A DNA stretch of 64,000 nucleotides from Pseudoalteromonas sp. MM1 (lineage in GTDB: Bacteria; Pseudomonadota; Gammaproteobacteria; Enterobacterales; Alteromonadaceae): positions 310,001-374,000 of the forward strand of contig NZ_AP027923.1 of NCBI RefSeq assembly GCF_030296835.1, given 5' to 3'. Under the pieces are notes generated by a model. It saw only the letters and a list, made by a program, of their open reading frames with translations. It had not been told where the DNA came from and made no database searches. The first letter of the stretch is position 1. Every line of letters begins with the position of its first letter. Made by a program: the position numbers and the translations under genes. Below, piece after piece: positions 18,041 to 28,500 of the stretch.

Positions 18041-21000
18041 ATGTCACGATTTTTTATCGACAGACCCATCTTTGCGTGGGTGCTTGCTATCGTGGTTATG
18101 CTTGCAGGTGTGTTGGCTATTCAAAATTTACCAATAGCACAATACCCGTCAATTGCACCGCCAGCAATTAGCATTACCGCTACTTACCCTGGAGCATCAG
18201 CTCGTACCCTAGAGGATACGGTTACCCAGGTTATAGAGCAAAAAATGAAAGGACTTGATGGCTTGTTGTATATGTCATCTACGTCTGAGTCGAGCGGTTC
18301 TGCTACGCTTACGCTTTCATTTAGCGCCGATACAGACCCAGACATTGCACAGGTACAAGTGCAAAACAAGTTAGCCACAGCTACACCGCTTTTACCAGAA
18401 GAAGTACAAAGGCAAGGTGTATCGGTGGCTAAGTCTGCACGTAACTTTTTAATGGTTTTAGGTTTTGTATCAAAAGATGGCAGCATGACCAATATTGACA
18501 TTGGTGATTATGTCTCATCGAATGTGCAAGATATTGTTTCGCGTGTTGAAGGGGTGGGTGAGGTTCAGCTATTTGGCTCTCAATATGCTATGCGTATTTG
18601 GTTAGACCCTGCTAAGTTACAAAACTACAAATTAACGCCTGCTGATATTAGCACCTCAATTAGCGCCCAAAATGCGCAAGTATCTGCTGGTCAATTAGGC
18701 GGCATGCCAGCGGTTGAAGGCCAGCAGCTCAATGCAACGGTAACAGCACAAAGCCGTTTACAAACTGCAGCAGAGTTTGAACAAATTATAGTAAAAGCAA
18801 ACGCTGACGGCTCGTTTGTTCGTCTTGAAGATGTAGCGCGTGTAGAGCTAGGTGGCGAGAGCTACCGTGTTGTAGCTCGTTACGATGGAAAACCTGCATC
18901 AGGCCTAGGTATTAAGCTTGCCAGTGGGGCAAATGCCCTTGATACAGCCGAAGGTGTAAAAGCTGCGATTGCAGAGCTTAAGGCGTTTTTCCCTGAAGGA
19001 TTAGACGTTGTTGTACCCTACGACACTACACCATTTGTATCGCTATCGATTGAAAAAGTGGTTCATACGTTAATAGAAGCAGTGGTACTGGTTTTTGTAG
19101 TTATGTATCTGTTTTTACAAAACTTCCGCGCTACGCTTATTCCAACGATTGCCGTGCCAGTGGTGTTACTAGGTACTTTTGGTATTTTGTACACGTTTGG
19201 CTATTCAATAAATACATTAACCATGTTTGCCATGGTACTTGCCATAGGCCTACTGGTTGATGATGCCATTGTTGTAGTAGAAAACGTTGAGCGTGTAATG
19301 AGTGAAGAAAAACTCTCTGCGCTTGAGGCAACACGTAAATCAATGGATGAAATTAAAGGCGCGCTAGTGGGTATTGCTATGGTGCTGTCGGCGGTATTTA
19401 TTCCGATGGCGTTCTTTAGTGGTTCTACCGGTGTTATTTATCGTCAGTTCTCTATTACGTTGGTATCAGCAATGGGACTATCGGTATTGGTGGCGCTTAT
19501 TTTAACACCTGCGTTGTGTGCCACGCTTTTAAAACCAAGCCATGTTCACGATAACAGCTCGTTATTCGGTCGTTTTTTTAGTGGCTTTAACCGCGGATTT
19601 GATCAAACTAATTCAGGCGCACAAAGTTTTGTCAGTCGTATGATCCGTTTATCTAAGCGCTATCTTTTATGTTATGGCCTTATTGTAGCGGGTATGGTGT
19701 ATATCTTTTCAAGCTTACCAACGGCATTTTTACCAGATGAAGACCAAGGTATTTTGTTTAATCAGGTGTCATTACCAGCAGGCTCAACGACTGAAGAGAC
19801 GCTTGAAGTAGTTAAAAAAGTAGAAAAGCACTTTTTGAACGATCAATCAGATGCTGTAAATGGTATTTTCACGGTAACTGGATTTAGTTTTGCAGGTTCT
19901 GGTCAAAACTCAGCAATTGCCTTTGTTAACTTTAAACACTGGGATGAGCGTCAAGGCGAAGGTTTATCTGTACAAGCAGTTGCAGGTAAAGCAATGGGCT
20001 ATTTTTCTACCATTAAAGAAGCGTTTGTATTTGCTTTTCCGCCGCCAGCGATTGTGGAACTAGGTACGGCTAATGGCTTTAATATTTTCTTACAAGACCG
20101 TGTTGGACTTGGCCACGACGCACTACTGGCCGCGCGTAACCAGCTATTAGGATTAGCAAGCCAAAGCCCAATTCTCGCGGGCGTACGCCCTAATGGCCAA
20201 GAAGATATGCCAGAGCTTCAACTTGATGTAGACCTTGCTAAAGCTCAGGCTCTGGGCGTTTCGCAAGCTAATATTAACAGCACGCTTGCAACAGCCTGGG
20301 GTAGTAGTTATGTAAATGACTTTATTGACCGCGGCCGTGTAAAAAAAGTATACCTACAAGGCGATGCCGATTCGCGTATGGTGCCAGAGGATTTAAACAA
20401 GTGGTATGTACGTAATGATAGCGGTGATATGGTACCATTTTCAGCCTTTGCAAGTTCGCATTGGACCTATGGCTCGCCACGTCTTGAGCGCTACAATGGC
20501 TTTTCTGCAATGGAAATTCAAGGTACAGCTGCGCCAGGTTACAGTACAGGCCAAGCAATGGATGAAATGGAGCGCTTAGTAAAGCAATTACCTAATGGTA
20601 TTGCCTCTGAGTGGACCGGTATTTCGTTTCAAGAGCGCTCAAGTAGCGGCCAAGCGCCATTGCTATATGGTTTATCATTGTTGTTTGTATTTTTATGTTT
20701 AGCAGCGCTTTATGAAAGTTGGTCGGTACCGTTTGCTGTAATGCTTATTGTGCCACTGGGTATATTTGGCGCTATGGTTGCTGCACTAACGGCTGGATTA
20801 TCTAACGATATATACTTACAGGTTGGTTTGTTAACCACCATAGGTCTTGCCTCTAAAAATGCAATATTAATTGTAGAGTTCGCGATTCATAAAATGCAAG
20901 AAGGCTTAAGTTTAGTCGATGCGGCTGTTGCTGCCGTACGCTTGCGTTTACGCCCAATACTTATGACATCTATGGCCTTTATTTGTGGTGTTATTCCACT

Positions 21001-21175
21001 TGCTATTGCCTCAAGTGCTGGCTCAGGCGCACAAAATGCACTGGGTATTTCAATTATTGGTGGTACGCTTGCCTCGTCTATTTTAGTGGTGGTATTTGTG
21101 CCGTTATTCTTTGTATTGGTTCGTCGTTTATTCCCTATGGCAAATAGCGAAGACAAAAAGGAGCGCGCACAATGA
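18041..21175 (+). CDS. RND multidrug efflux pump, AcrB/MexB (HAE-1) type
   Basis: A 1044-residue proton-driven inner-membrane pump of normal HAE-1 length. The first helix context ([20 protein letters not shown]) and proton-relay residues are visible: the Asp-Asp pair in [16 protein letters not shown] and the Lys in [13 protein letters not shown]. Twelve helices and two large periplasmic loops fit the family. It should export hydrophobic or amphiphilic drugs or dyes via the adaptor and channel encoded on either side. Its stop overlaps the channel gene by 4 bp. Confidence 0.96.
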   Translation: MSRFFIDRPIFAWVLAIVVMLAGVLAIQNLPIAQYPSIAPPAISITATYPGASARTLEDTVTQVIEQKMKGLDGLLYMSSTSESSGSATLTLSFSADTDPDIAQVQVQNKLATATPLLPEEVQRQGVSVAKSARNFLMVLGFVSKDGSMTNIDIGDYVSSNVQDIVSRVEGVGEVQLFGSQYAMRIWLDPAKLQNYKLTPADISTSISAQNAQVSAGQLGGMPAVEGQQLNATVTAQSRLQTAAEFEQIIVKANADGSFVRLEDVARVELGGESYRVVARYDGKPASGLGIKLASGANALDTAEGVKAAIAELKAFFPEGLDVVVPYDTTPFVSLSIEKVVHTLIEAVVLVFVVMYLFLQNFRATLIPTIAVPVVLLGTFGILYTFGYSINTLTMFAMVLAIGLLVDDAIVVVENVERVMSEEKLSALEATRKSMDEIKGALVGIAMVLSAVFIPMAFFSGSTGVIYRQFSITLVSAMGLSVLVALILTPALCATLLKPSHVHDNSSLFGRFFSGFNRGFDQTNSGAQSFVSRMIRLSKRYLLCYGLIVAGMVYIFSSLPTAFLPDEDQGILFNQVSLPAGSTTEETLEVVKKVEKHFLNDQSDAVNGIFTVTGFSFAGSGQNSAIAFVNFKHWDERQGEGLSVQAVAGKAMGYFSTIKEAFVFAFPPPAIVELGTANGFNIFLQDRVGLGHDALLAARNQLLGLASQSPILAGVRPNGQEDMPELQLDVDLAKAQALGVSQANINSTLATAWGSSYVNDFIDRGRVKKVYLQGDADSRMVPEDLNKWYVRNDSGDMVPFSAFASSHWTYGSPRLERYNGFSAMEIQGTAAPGYSTGQAMDEMERLVKQLPNGIASEWTGISFQERSSSGQAPLLYGLSLLFVFLCLAALYESWSVPFAVMLIVPLGIFGAMVAALTAGLSNDIYLQVGLLTTIGLASKNAILIVEFAIHKMQEGLSLVDAAVAAVRLRLRPILMTSMAFICGVIPLAIASSAGSGAQNALGISIIGGTLASSILVVVFVPLFFVLVRRLFPMANSEDKKERAQ

Positions 21176-22587
21176 GCATAAAACGTTTAAGTTTAAGTGC
21201 TATTACGCTTGTTATTTTAAGTGGTTGCCAATTAGCCCCTGAGCAAAAAGAGCTTACTGTACCAGTGCCAGATGCATATGCATCTGACACTGAGCAAGCA
21301 TCAGCACAGCAATTACATTGGCAGCAATTTTTTAACGATGAAAAATTAAAAACCCTGATTGGCTTAAGCCTTGAGCATAATAAAGATATGCAAATTGCGG
21401 TACTCAATGTGCAGCGTGTACGTGGCTTATACCAAATTGAAGACTCGGCTTTATACCCATCGTTAGATTTTAACGCCAGTGGTACGCGCCAACGTTTACC
21501 GGCTGACTTATCAAGTACGGGTGAAGCTGCAATCAGCTCACAATACAGTGCAACAGTGGGTATTACCTCTTATGAGTTGGATATTTGGGGCAAGGTCCGT
21601 AACCAATCAGAGCAAGCCCTGCAAAACCTTTATAACACTGAGCTTACTCAGTACAGCACGCAAATTTCACTTATTGCTGAGCTTGCTAATGCGTGGCTAA
21701 ACTACGCCACCGACTTACAGTTATTAGAACTAGCGAAAGAAACATTAAGCTCGCAACAAGAGTCACTTTCGCTTACGCAAAAAAGCTTTGATTTAGGCGC
21801 TACATCTGCCATTACGCTTGAGCAGCTCAAAAGTACTGTGGCCACAGCAAAAGTAGATATAGCAACGTATAAACGCTTGTTAAAACGTGATAAAAGCGCG
21901 TTAGATTTACTGGTAGGGCAGCCTGTATCGAGTGATTTATTGCCAACTAATTCGTTAACCAATTTATTGGCTTTACCAGAAGTACCGGTTGGTTTGCCCT
22001 CTGATTTACTAACGCAGCGCCCTGATATTAAAGCCGCTGAGCACGCTTTATTAGCCGCAAACGCAAATATTGGTATAGCACGTGCGGCTTTTTACCCTAG
22101 CATTAGCTTAACGGCAGCGGCGGGAAGTACGTCTAGTGATTTAAGTGGCTTGTTTGATTCAGGCTCAGGGACATGGAGCTTTGTACCGTCGATAAACTTA
22201 CCGATTTTTACTATGGGCCGTAACCAAGCAAACCTAGATGTTGCTAAGGCTGAACAAGAAATTGCAGTGGCTACTTACCAACAAAAAATTCAAAATGCGT
22301 TTCGTGAAACCGCCGATGCATTAGCAGATAGAGAAGGCTATAAAGAGCAACTAGATGCCCTCGATATGCTAATAAGTTCGCGTCAGCTTACTTACGATTT
22401 ATCAAAAATGCGTTACGAAAAAGGCGCTGATAGCTACCTACAAGTACTTGATGCTCAACGTACGTGGTACTCGGCTCAACAGCAGTTAATAACGGGTCAG
22501 CAGGCTTACCTTGCCAGCCAAATTAACTTGTATAAAGCCTTAGGTGGTGGCTGGAATATTGCTAAAACTCCTGTGCAAGAGCAGTAA
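21172..22587 (+). CDS. Outer-membrane efflux channel lipoprotein (OprM/NodT family)
   Basis: A 471-residue TolC-superfamily protein with a lipoprotein signal (VILSGC, Cys19). Family landmarks are the [23 protein letters not shown] start, the [13 protein letters not shown] strand, the [32 protein letters not shown] segment and the repeat-like SLPIF. The ATGA overlap with the pump gene shows tight co-translation. It completes the tripartite pump. Confidence 0.94.
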   Translation: MSIKRLSLSAITLVILSGCQLAPEQKELTVPVPDAYASDTEQASAQQLHWQQFFNDEKLKTLIGLSLEHNKDMQIAVLNVQRVRGLYQIEDSALYPSLDFNASGTRQRLPADLSSTGEAAISSQYSATVGITSYELDIWGKVRNQSEQALQNLYNTELTQYSTQISLIAELANAWLNYATDLQLLELAKETLSSQQESLSLTQKSFDLGATSAITLEQLKSTVATAKVDIATYKRLLKRDKSALDLLVGQPVSSDLLPTNSLTNLLALPEVPVGLPSDLLTQRPDIKAAEHALLAANANIGIARAAFYPSISLTAAAGSTSSDLSGLFDSGSGTWSFVPSINLPIFTMGRNQANLDVAKAEQEIAVATYQQKIQNAFRETADALADREGYKEQLDALDMLISSRQLTYDLSKMRYEKGADSYLQVLDAQRTWYSAQQQLITGQQAYLASQINLYKALGGGWNIAKTPVQEQ

Positions 22588-22662
22588 AATGAAAGGTGTT
22601 ATTAAATTAAGATCTGCAATGTTCTTACCTATTATGTATGCGTTTAATACTGGAGTTAGGTT

Positions 22663-23289
22663 ATGAGCACTAAGGCCAAAAGACATGTAGACCCAGCCTT
22701 AGCCCAAGCCAGGCGCGAACAGGTGCTTAGTGCTGCCGCAGAGTGCTTTAGACGTAAGGGATACCATGGCGCAGGTATGGCCGAAATTTCCCGAACTGCA
22801 GGTATGAGCGCTGGGCATATATATAACTACTTTGAAAGCAAAGAGGCAATAATTGAAAGTATTATTGCTAAAGACATGGAAGAAATGTTTTCTATCTTTC
22901 AGGAGTTTGAAGATCACCCTGGTGATGTTTTGCAAGCGCTTATAGATGGCTTAAACATGGGTGTGCAAAGGCATATGGATACCGGTGCTTGTGTCATTGA
23001 TTTAGACATGATGGCGGAAGCAGGTCGCAATAATAAAGTGGCCTTGCTTTTGCGCGATATGGACACTCAAGCACGCTCTCGCATGCGCCAACTGCTCACC
23101 AGTGAGCGTAGTGCGCTTAAAAACACGGATGAACAAGAGCTTGAAAGCCGCATTAACGTCATTTTTTCGATGATGGCGGGGTTACTGCTACGTAAAATGC
23201 TCTACCCTGAACTCACCGAAGAAACGGTTTTAATCGCACTAAGGCCTGCAATGAAAACCCTGTTATTGCCGTTCGATAAAGCCCAGTAA
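22663..23289 (+). CDS. TetR/AcrR-family regulator, probable repressor of the upstream efflux operon
   Basis: A 208-residue TetR-family protein. The N-terminal helix-turn-helix is in GYHGAGMAEISRTAGMSAGHIYNYFESKEAI (residues ~33-64). The C-terminal ligand domain is divergent, with a notable ACVIDLDMMAEAGRNNK segment. It sits 75 bp after the channel gene on the same strand, and an AATGA-type palindrome lies before the adaptor gene, so local repression induced by pump substrates is the likely mode. SD GTTAGGTT precedes the ATG. Confidence 0.87.
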   Translation: MSTKAKRHVDPALAQARREQVLSAAAECFRRKGYHGAGMAEISRTAGMSAGHIYNYFESKEAIIESIIAKDMEEMFSIFQEFEDHPGDVLQALIDGLNMGVQRHMDTGACVIDLDMMAEAGRNNKVALLLRDMDTQARSRMRQLLTSERSALKNTDEQELESRINVIFSMMAGLLLRKMLYPELTEETVLIALRPAMKTLLLPFDKAQ

Positions 23290-23298
23290 TTGAAAATT

Positions 23299-23326
23299 AA
23301 AAAGCGAGTCTTAGCACTCGCTTTTT
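23299..23326. terminator. Bidirectional terminator between the TetR gene and the HupE-like gene
   Basis: Perfect 11-bp stem AAAAAGCGAGT / ACTCGCTTTTT with a 6-nt loop between convergent genes. Confidence 0.88.
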
Positions 23327-23329
23327 GTA

Positions 23330-24433
23330 TTAAATTCGCTCTATACACCACATTAAAGCCATTGCGGCTATTGCAAGCGAACCTATGGGCATTATCCATT
23401 TTATGTAGGTAGGCTTATCTCGCACTATAAGTAACAGAGGTAGTGCTAGACACAAAATACTCAACTGTCCCAGTTCAACCCCTAAGTTAAATGCTAAAAT
23501 ACTCAATAGCTGATAATCACTCGATAACCCAAGCTCACCAAGCACACTGGCAAAGCCCATACCGTGTAATAAACCAAATGCAAAAGTTAGCCAGCCAAGG
23601 CGCAATATAACTGGCCATACGTTATTTAAAGCTGCAAATAATACTGAAATTGCAATACCAAGCTCTACCCAGCGGCTATTTGGCGACACCATATTAAGCG
23701 CTGTCGCTGTTAAAGTAAGTGAATGGGCGAGGGTAAATGCCGTTACAATCCAGGCTGTGTGCTTAATTATTTGTTTTTTAGAGGCGATTGCCTGCCATTG
23801 TTTGTTAGTGCGATACAATACACAGGTTAAAAGTAAGGCAATTAAAAATAAAATATGGTCAACACCAATCCAAATATGTAATACACCTTGATAAACATAT
23901 TGGTTAAATGTACTTAGGTAACTTGCTTGTTGTGTAGAAAACGCCTGTTGTTGCTCAGCTTTGGTAAATACGCGCGATACTTGGTTTACGTTAACAATCA
24001 CCTTGTGATTAGCATCGTACTCAAAAAAAGCACTGTAGTTAAGGGTGATATCGGCATTATTGGCGCAACTAAATAGCAGCGGTAAAACTAAATAAGCCTC
24101 ATTAAAATGGTTATCTAATTGGTAGTTATCAGCAATTGTTAGCGGGCAAGTTTGCAAGTTTTGTAAAACAGTAAAATTAGATTTTGCATAGCGATTAATG
24201 GCTTCGTTTTGTGACTTAAGTTCGGCCCAGCTTATTTGTTGGTCTTGGTTTAAATCAAGCGCAACGCTTTGTTCTAAATCGTTAATATTTATTTGCCATG
24301 TACCTGTATATTGCTGCGGATTTTGCGCGTTATCTAAAGTGATGTAACTGGTACTTAGTTGGTGTGCATGGGCACTAAAAGTGCAAATTAGTGTAACAAG
24401 TAAAGCGGTTAAAAAAGAGCTTAATGTTTTCAT
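23330..24433 (-). CDS. HupE/UreJ_2-family membrane protein
   Basis: A 367-residue protein: signal peptide (1-23), a periplasmic domain to about residue 180 with an EF-hand-like DLNQDQQISWAEL segment, and a C-terminal half of six or more helices with HupE/UreJ motifs GVDHILFLIALLL, TLAHSLTL, GLLHGMGFA and NLGVELGQ. The His-rich membrane motifs suggest metal handling (relatives are linked to nickel/cobalt or hydrogenase), but this is inferred and no hydrogenase or urease genes are nearby. It overlaps the TPR gene by 4 bp and is the last gene of a four-gene operon. Confidence 0.85.
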   Translation of the reverse strand: MKTLSSFLTALLVTLICTFSAHAHQLSTSYITLDNAQNPQQYTGTWQININDLEQSVALDLNQDQQISWAELKSQNEAINRYAKSNFTVLQNLQTCPLTIADNYQLDNHFNEAYLVLPLLFSCANNADITLNYSAFFEYDANHKVIVNVNQVSRVFTKAEQQQAFSTQQASYLSTFNQYVYQGVLHIWIGVDHILFLIALLLTCVLYRTNKQWQAIASKKQIIKHTAWIVTAFTLAHSLTLTATALNMVSPNSRWVELGIAISVLFAALNNVWPVILRLGWLTFAFGLLHGMGFASVLGELGLSSDYQLLSILAFNLGVELGQLSILCLALPLLLIVRDKPTYIKWIMPIGSLAIAAMALMWCIERI

Positions 24434-25458
24434 AAGGTGTCCCTAGCCATGGCATTAGCTTGGTGTAATAGGTGTTGATCTGTGCTCATTTTTGCTTGCT
24501 GCCAATTTATATTTGCCCAATATTGTGCCTTGGCTTTATCTACTTGTACATGAATATAATAGTTAGCTAAATCATTGGCATGAAAAGTATCTTGTCGTTG
24601 TTCTCGTAAGTTAACTCGTTGCTGCATACGTGTTTGCCACTGATCACTAACTTTATGTGTGCTGCGTTTTTCAGCTATGGCGAGCCGAAGTAAAACAGCA
24701 TCTTCAAGTTGACTCTTTAAATTACTAAATTGACTCAAGGTATTAAGTACCTGCTCAGGGTTGTTTTGGCTTAGCTGTATATCAGCCCATAACACAATGA
24801 GGCTCACAGGTGCTTTGCTTAAATCAATACTGTTAATGTGCTCAAGCGCTTCGGTGAGCTTATTAAGCCTAAACGCCATCTCACTAAGTACCTGTTTGGT
24901 TGTTAAGCTTATGTTTTTATTTTGAGTAATATCAAGTAATGATTGATAGCTTTGCTGTAATTGACCTTGCTGACTTTGAATATCAAGCACACAGGTTGTT
25001 GCACTGATAACGCTTGCTGCACCAATAAGAGACACACAGTGTTGCTTGGCTTGTTCAAACTTACCTTGTGTCATCAACATATTTGCCAATAAAAGATGGG
25101 TGTTGACATGGCTTGGGTGTTTTTCTATTACAGTATTTGCAACTTTAATAGCGCGTGTAAATTGATGCTCTTTTTGTAACACTCTTGCATATAAATAGCC
25201 TATTTGTGCCGTGGGCTCTTGTTTATAAAGTGCAGCTAAGCGGTTTTTTAGCACGCCTTGATAACGCTCGGTTTGCCCTATGTATTGGCTGTTTAAAACC
25301 AAAGTGTTGAGTTGCTCTAGTGTTAAATTAGCGCTAATTGATGAATTACTGGTTGCAATAATATCGTCATCATTTGGAATCGTGGGCTTTGCAAGCACGT
25401 TACTTACAAACAGTGCAGCGCAAAAAGCAAAGAGCATTTTTTTATAATGACCGTGCAT
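24430..25458 (-). CDS. Secreted TPR-repeat protein
   Basis: A 342-residue protein with a signal peptide (cleavage about residue 23, after VLA) and tetratricopeptide repeats: AQIGYLYARVLQKEHQFTRAIKVANTVIEKHPSHVNTHLLLANMLMTQGKFEQA shows two adjacent units. TPRs bind other proteins, so it is a plausible scaffold for the neighbouring envelope proteins. AGAGG 8 nt upstream supports the ATG at 25458. The 4-bp overlap with the HupE-like gene ties the two together. Confidence 0.75.
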   Translation of the reverse strand: MHGHYKKMLFAFCAALFVSNVLAKPTIPNDDDIIATSNSSISANLTLEQLNTLVLNSQYIGQTERYQGVLKNRLAALYKQEPTAQIGYLYARVLQKEHQFTRAIKVANTVIEKHPSHVNTHLLLANMLMTQGKFEQAKQHCVSLIGAASVISATTCVLDIQSQQGQLQQSYQSLLDITQNKNISLTTKQVLSEMAFRLNKLTEALEHINSIDLSKAPVSLIVLWADIQLSQNNPEQVLNTLSQFSNLKSQLEDAVLLRLAIAEKRSTHKVSDQWQTRMQQRVNLREQRQDTFHANDLANYYIHVQVDKAKAQYWANINWQQAKMSTDQHLLHQANAMARDTL

Positions 25459-25508
25459 TGTTTTATCCTCTTAAAAAAGCCATCCATGGCCATCAGCTTA
25501 AATTACTT

Positions 25509-25548
25509 ATACCAATCCGCATAATTAAGTATTATTGCGGATTGGTAT
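25509..25548. repeat. 40-bp palindrome, solo ATACCAAT-type repeat
   Basis: A near-perfect palindrome, ATACCAATCCGC at one end and GCGGATTGGTAT at the other, between the lipoprotein and TPR genes. Its ends equal the ends of the 243-bp element at 54045. As RNA it would form a long hairpin inside the operon and could stop or stabilise transcripts. Confidence 0.8.
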
Positions 25549-25551
25549 CAA

Positions 25552-26055
25552 TTAGTTACCTGATGAAATAGTACTTACATCGGTATCTGTATTGGTAAAA
25601 ACACGTCCGTTGGTCGATAGTGGCTCATCGTTAGGGCTTTGATTAAATGCATCACTGGCAAATTGTGCAAAATCTACTTGCAAAGCCTCAATGGTAATAT
25701 CAACCATAGCTGTCACTTGCTGGTTTACCCCATCAGATACGCCAAACATAAAGCTGTCACTGCCTGTTGCTTCTTTATTGGGTGTATAGGTAAAGCTACC
25801 ATCACTATTAACTACTACATTGCCCAGTGTAGGCTCTGTTGTGAGTTCATAGGTGAGTGAGTCGCCATCGGCATCGGTAGCCACTAACATGTCGTTAATT
25901 TCAACTTCTGTTTGTGTGGTTAACATTACATCAGTTGCACTGGGGGCTGTATTTACCAACGGTGTAGGCAGTTTATTGTCATCATCGTTGCTACATGCGC
26001 TAAGCGTTAGTGCGCCAAGTAGTACACCGATATGAGTAAGAGTTAAATTACGCAT
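25552..26055 (-). CDS. Lipoprotein with a cadherin/VCBS-like (Big_9-type) domain
   Basis: A 167-residue lipoprotein (LTLSAC, Cys21; then an Asn/Asp-rich linker). Residues ~35-125 are one tandem-95/VCBS-like beta-sandwich: NTAPSATDVMLTT, DADGDSLTYELTTEPTLGNVVVNSDGSFTYTPN and GSDSFMFGVSDG, with DADGD as a likely calcium site. The last ~40 residues are Asp/Asn/Ser rich. It starts 10 bp after the DUF4331 gene and likely sits on the outer membrane as its partner; that partnership is inferred from position. Confidence 0.75.
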   Translation of the reverse strand: MRNLTLTHIGVLLGALTLSACSNDDDNKLPTPLVNTAPSATDVMLTTQTEVEINDMLVATDADGDSLTYELTTEPTLGNVVVNSDGSFTYTPNKEATGSDSFMFGVSDGVNQQVTAMVDITIEALQVDFAQFASDAFNQSPNDEPLSTNGRVFTNTDTDVSTISSGN

Positions 26056-26065
26056 ACGTTACTCC

Positions 26066-27658
26066 TTATTTAGACCCTGCAAGTGGGGTGGCTAAGTATG
26101 GGAAAGCGGCATCCATCATGCTTGCATCAACTGGCGCACCATCAGTGAATGGCACTGTACCTACATCAGCATCTTCTGGCGTACACAGGCCTAAGTCGGT
26201 GTCTTCACCATTTACTGGAATAGGGTGACACAAACGGCCCATTACTACGCGAAGTGCAATATCTACTACATCATCACCTGGGCGACGGCCATTTGGAAAG
26301 CCCGCTAAATCATCACCAGCAACACCAAATGCAGATTGATCAGCCTGGGCTGTGGCTGCAATTGCGGTATTTAAACGTAACATTTCTGAAGGCGTTACCG
26401 TTGCTTGTTGGTTTACTCCAGCAAAACCGGTTAAAAATGCAGTAATTAAATCTGTGCGCGGAAAATTAGTAGGTGCTAGTGTTTCCAGTTCAGCGCCTAA
26501 TGTAGTATTTACTGCATCTTTGAATAAAATATTTAATAGTTCCGGTAAAGAAGGGTGCGAAACATAATCTAAAAATTGTGCATCGTCTTTTGGCTGAGCC
26601 GTTGAGAAGGTATCTTTGTCTTTAATACCAATAACAAGCTCATTAACCAATGGGTTACCTAAGCGAGAAACCTGTGTTAATGCACCGCCATTTACCGCGT
26701 TATCTGCAAACTTAGCGTTAGGATTTAGAATGCGTGCTTGAGGTAGGCTCGCTGTAGTCCATGAGCCAATTACGCCGTTGCCTTCACCCACAATACAGCT
26801 TTTAGGCATTTCAACGGCGATTGAGGTTACGTTTTTATCAATGAGGTCATCATTATCGGCAGATTGCGTAATACCACCAGGGAAACCACCGCCATCGCCC
26901 GCACCAGGTGCACTGTCGCCCTCTACAGGCACATAGTTTACTAGATCAAAGGTTTTACCTAAGTTAACAACGAATGGGTCTTTACGTTGACCTACAAATA
27001 CTTTGGCCATACTGTCACAGCCCGGTACAGAAACTTGGTAAACAAACTGATCGGCATAAGTTTGGTAATCTGCCATTGAACCAAATGTTTTATCGCCTAC
27101 GTAGTCCAGTGGTTTATTAAACGTGGTTGAGCTGGTGGTGGTATTGCTTAATGTGGTACTGGTACCTGTGCGTTGTGGGCCGTTAATCATGCTTAGTGTA
27201 TATGACTCACTAAAATTTGCAGCGCTATCATCACCTGCTGCAACGCCACCTACATTTTTAAGGGGGACAGATACAGTGCGTTGATTACCTTCTGGGCCAA
27301 CAGTTAATTGCACCCCTTGGTTATCGTTAGGGAGCATGCTCTTGAAGTTAAACGCAAAGGTAATATCCTCAACAGCGTCACCATCATTATCAATATGAAT
27401 ACTGTAAGTTGCGTCAGGGTCCATGGCAAAATAGTTTGGGCCGCCGTAGGCATCTTGTAATGGAATGTAATTGGCAATAAACGTAACGTAATCGTCTCTG
27501 CCTGCCTCATAACTATTAAATACATAAAAGTCGGTAGAGTCTAAAGTTGGAAAGCGGCTAATATTTGGCGCTTCACGGTGACTTGATGCCTCGCTAGAGG
27601 TGCTTACTAAGGTACTGCATACTACTACTGCGAGTATAGATGGAGTTAAAGCTTTCAT
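26066..27658 (-). CDS. DUF4331-family secreted protein
   Basis: A 530-residue protein with a signal peptide (about 1-24). It opens with ASSHREAPNISRFPTLDSTDFYVFNSY, the diagnostic DUF4331 start, and continues with DPDATYSIHIDNDGDAVEDITFAFNF. The family has no established function. It has its own promoter matching the one before the ECF sigma gene (27697-27723) and heads a four-gene operon. The SD is AAGGAAAAAGTC before the ATG. Its conserved SHREAP motif and Asp-rich stretches could bind metal, but this is a guess. Confidence 0.88.
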   Translation of the reverse strand: MKALTPSILAVVVCSTLVSTSSEASSHREAPNISRFPTLDSTDFYVFNSYEAGRDDYVTFIANYIPLQDAYGGPNYFAMDPDATYSIHIDNDGDAVEDITFAFNFKSMLPNDNQGVQLTVGPEGNQRTVSVPLKNVGGVAAGDDSAANFSESYTLSMINGPQRTGTSTTLSNTTTSSTTFNKPLDYVGDKTFGSMADYQTYADQFVYQVSVPGCDSMAKVFVGQRKDPFVVNLGKTFDLVNYVPVEGDSAPGAGDGGGFPGGITQSADNDDLIDKNVTSIAVEMPKSCIVGEGNGVIGSWTTASLPQARILNPNAKFADNAVNGGALTQVSRLGNPLVNELVIGIKDKDTFSTAQPKDDAQFLDYVSHPSLPELLNILFKDAVNTTLGAELETLAPTNFPRTDLITAFLTGFAGVNQQATVTPSEMLRLNTAIAATAQADQSAFGVAGDDLAGFPNGRRPGDDVVDIALRVVMGRLCHPIPVNGEDTDLGLCTPEDADVGTVPFTDGAPVDASMMDAAFPYLATPLAGSK

Positions 27659-27696
27659 GACTTTTTCCTTTAGTTTTGATTGGAGTCATCATTAAT

Positions 27697-27723
27697 AACG
27701 AAGCAAAAAGCACAATGGATGCA
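27697..27723 (-). promoter_or_regulatory. ECF-type promoter of the DUF4331 operon
   Basis: On the minus strand: TGCATCCA (27723-27716), 15 bases, then CGTT (27700-27697), 39 bases before the DUF4331 ATG. The same two blocks with the same spacing precede the ECF sigma gene (29054-29080). Confidence 0.75.
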
Positions 27724-27763
27724 AAAAAGTTAAAAAATTTTATTTTTTGTTAAATTAAATAAT

Positions 27764-27800
27764 AAAAGAGGAGGCTAATGCGCGATTAGCCTCCTCTTTT
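27764..27800 (-). terminator. Terminator after the anti-sigma gene
   Basis: A 15-bp perfect stem (arms 27764-27778 and 27786-27800, reading AAAAGAGGAGGCTAA) with a 7-nt loop, 17 bp after the anti-sigma stop. It separates the sigma/anti-sigma unit from the DUF4331 operon. Confidence 0.92.
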
Positions 27801-27816
27801 TTTCGCGTGCAAAAAG

Positions 27817-28500
27817 CTATAAAATAACTAGCTCAGTGGTATAAAGTACCTCAGTTGGTGAGCCATTAGGTGAGCCACCGAGTGGCTCTAAACTTACTGC
27901 AAGTAAGGCAATGTTTTGCGCATTAAAGCGTGTGTCTTTTATTAATAGTTTTTCACCTTGTTTAGGCAATAAGCCCAGCGAAATAGGTGCATCTTGTCCT
28001 TTTAAAATCATCCATAGCTCGTAGTCTTTATCTGTTTGAGCAACTAATTTAGTGCTGGCTTTAACTGATAATACTTGCTCGTTCACATTAATAAACCACA
28101 GTGATTGTTTATTTTGGTTTTGTACCAGCGCAATTTGCTGGCTATCTTGGAGTTGTGTGGTTGGCTGAATAATTAAAAATGCTAAAATAATACAGGCCGC
28201 TGTGGCTATAAATGACCAAGTACGCCATAACGATGGAGCCGGTTTTATGACTGTTTTAGCTTGCGGTGAGTTGTTTTCTATTTTATCTAAAATGTGTTGC
28301 CATACATGAGCGCTGGGTGCTTGTGGTGTAATTGCACTGGCTAAGTCATTTAAATTTTGCTCCCACATAACGGTAGCTTCGCGCGCTTGTGGTAGGCTCA
28401 ACATTAAACGCTGAAAACGCTTTCGGGCAAGCCCCTTTAATGTGCCTAGCACATATTGAGCCGCTAAAGTCTCTAGTAGTTCTGGTTTGTTATAATTCAT
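27817..28500 (-). CDS. RskA-type anti-sigma factor
   Basis: A 227-residue single-pass membrane protein. An N-terminal cytoplasmic sigma-binding region (LLETLAAQYVLGTLKGLARKRFQRLM) precedes one membrane helix (~residues 88-106, WSFIATAACIILAFLII) and a periplasmic RskA-like domain (QDSQQIALVQNQNKQSLWFINVN; DYELWMILKGQDAPISLGLLPK). I choose the ATG at 28500, whose ATGA overlaps the sigma stop; a GTG at 28512 is in frame but its SD would overlap the codon. It should hold the ECF sigma at the membrane until a signal inactivates it. Confidence 0.85.
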   Translation of the reverse strand: MNYNKPELLETLAAQYVLGTLKGLARKRFQRLMLSLPQAREATVMWEQNLNDLASAITPQAPSAHVWQHILDKIENNSPQAKTVIKPAPSLWRTWSFIATAACIILAFLIIQPTTQLQDSQQIALVQNQNKQSLWFINVNEQVLSVKASTKLVAQTDKDYELWMILKGQDAPISLGLLPKQGEKLLIKDTRFNAQNIALLAVSLEPLGGSPNGSPTEVLYTTELVIL

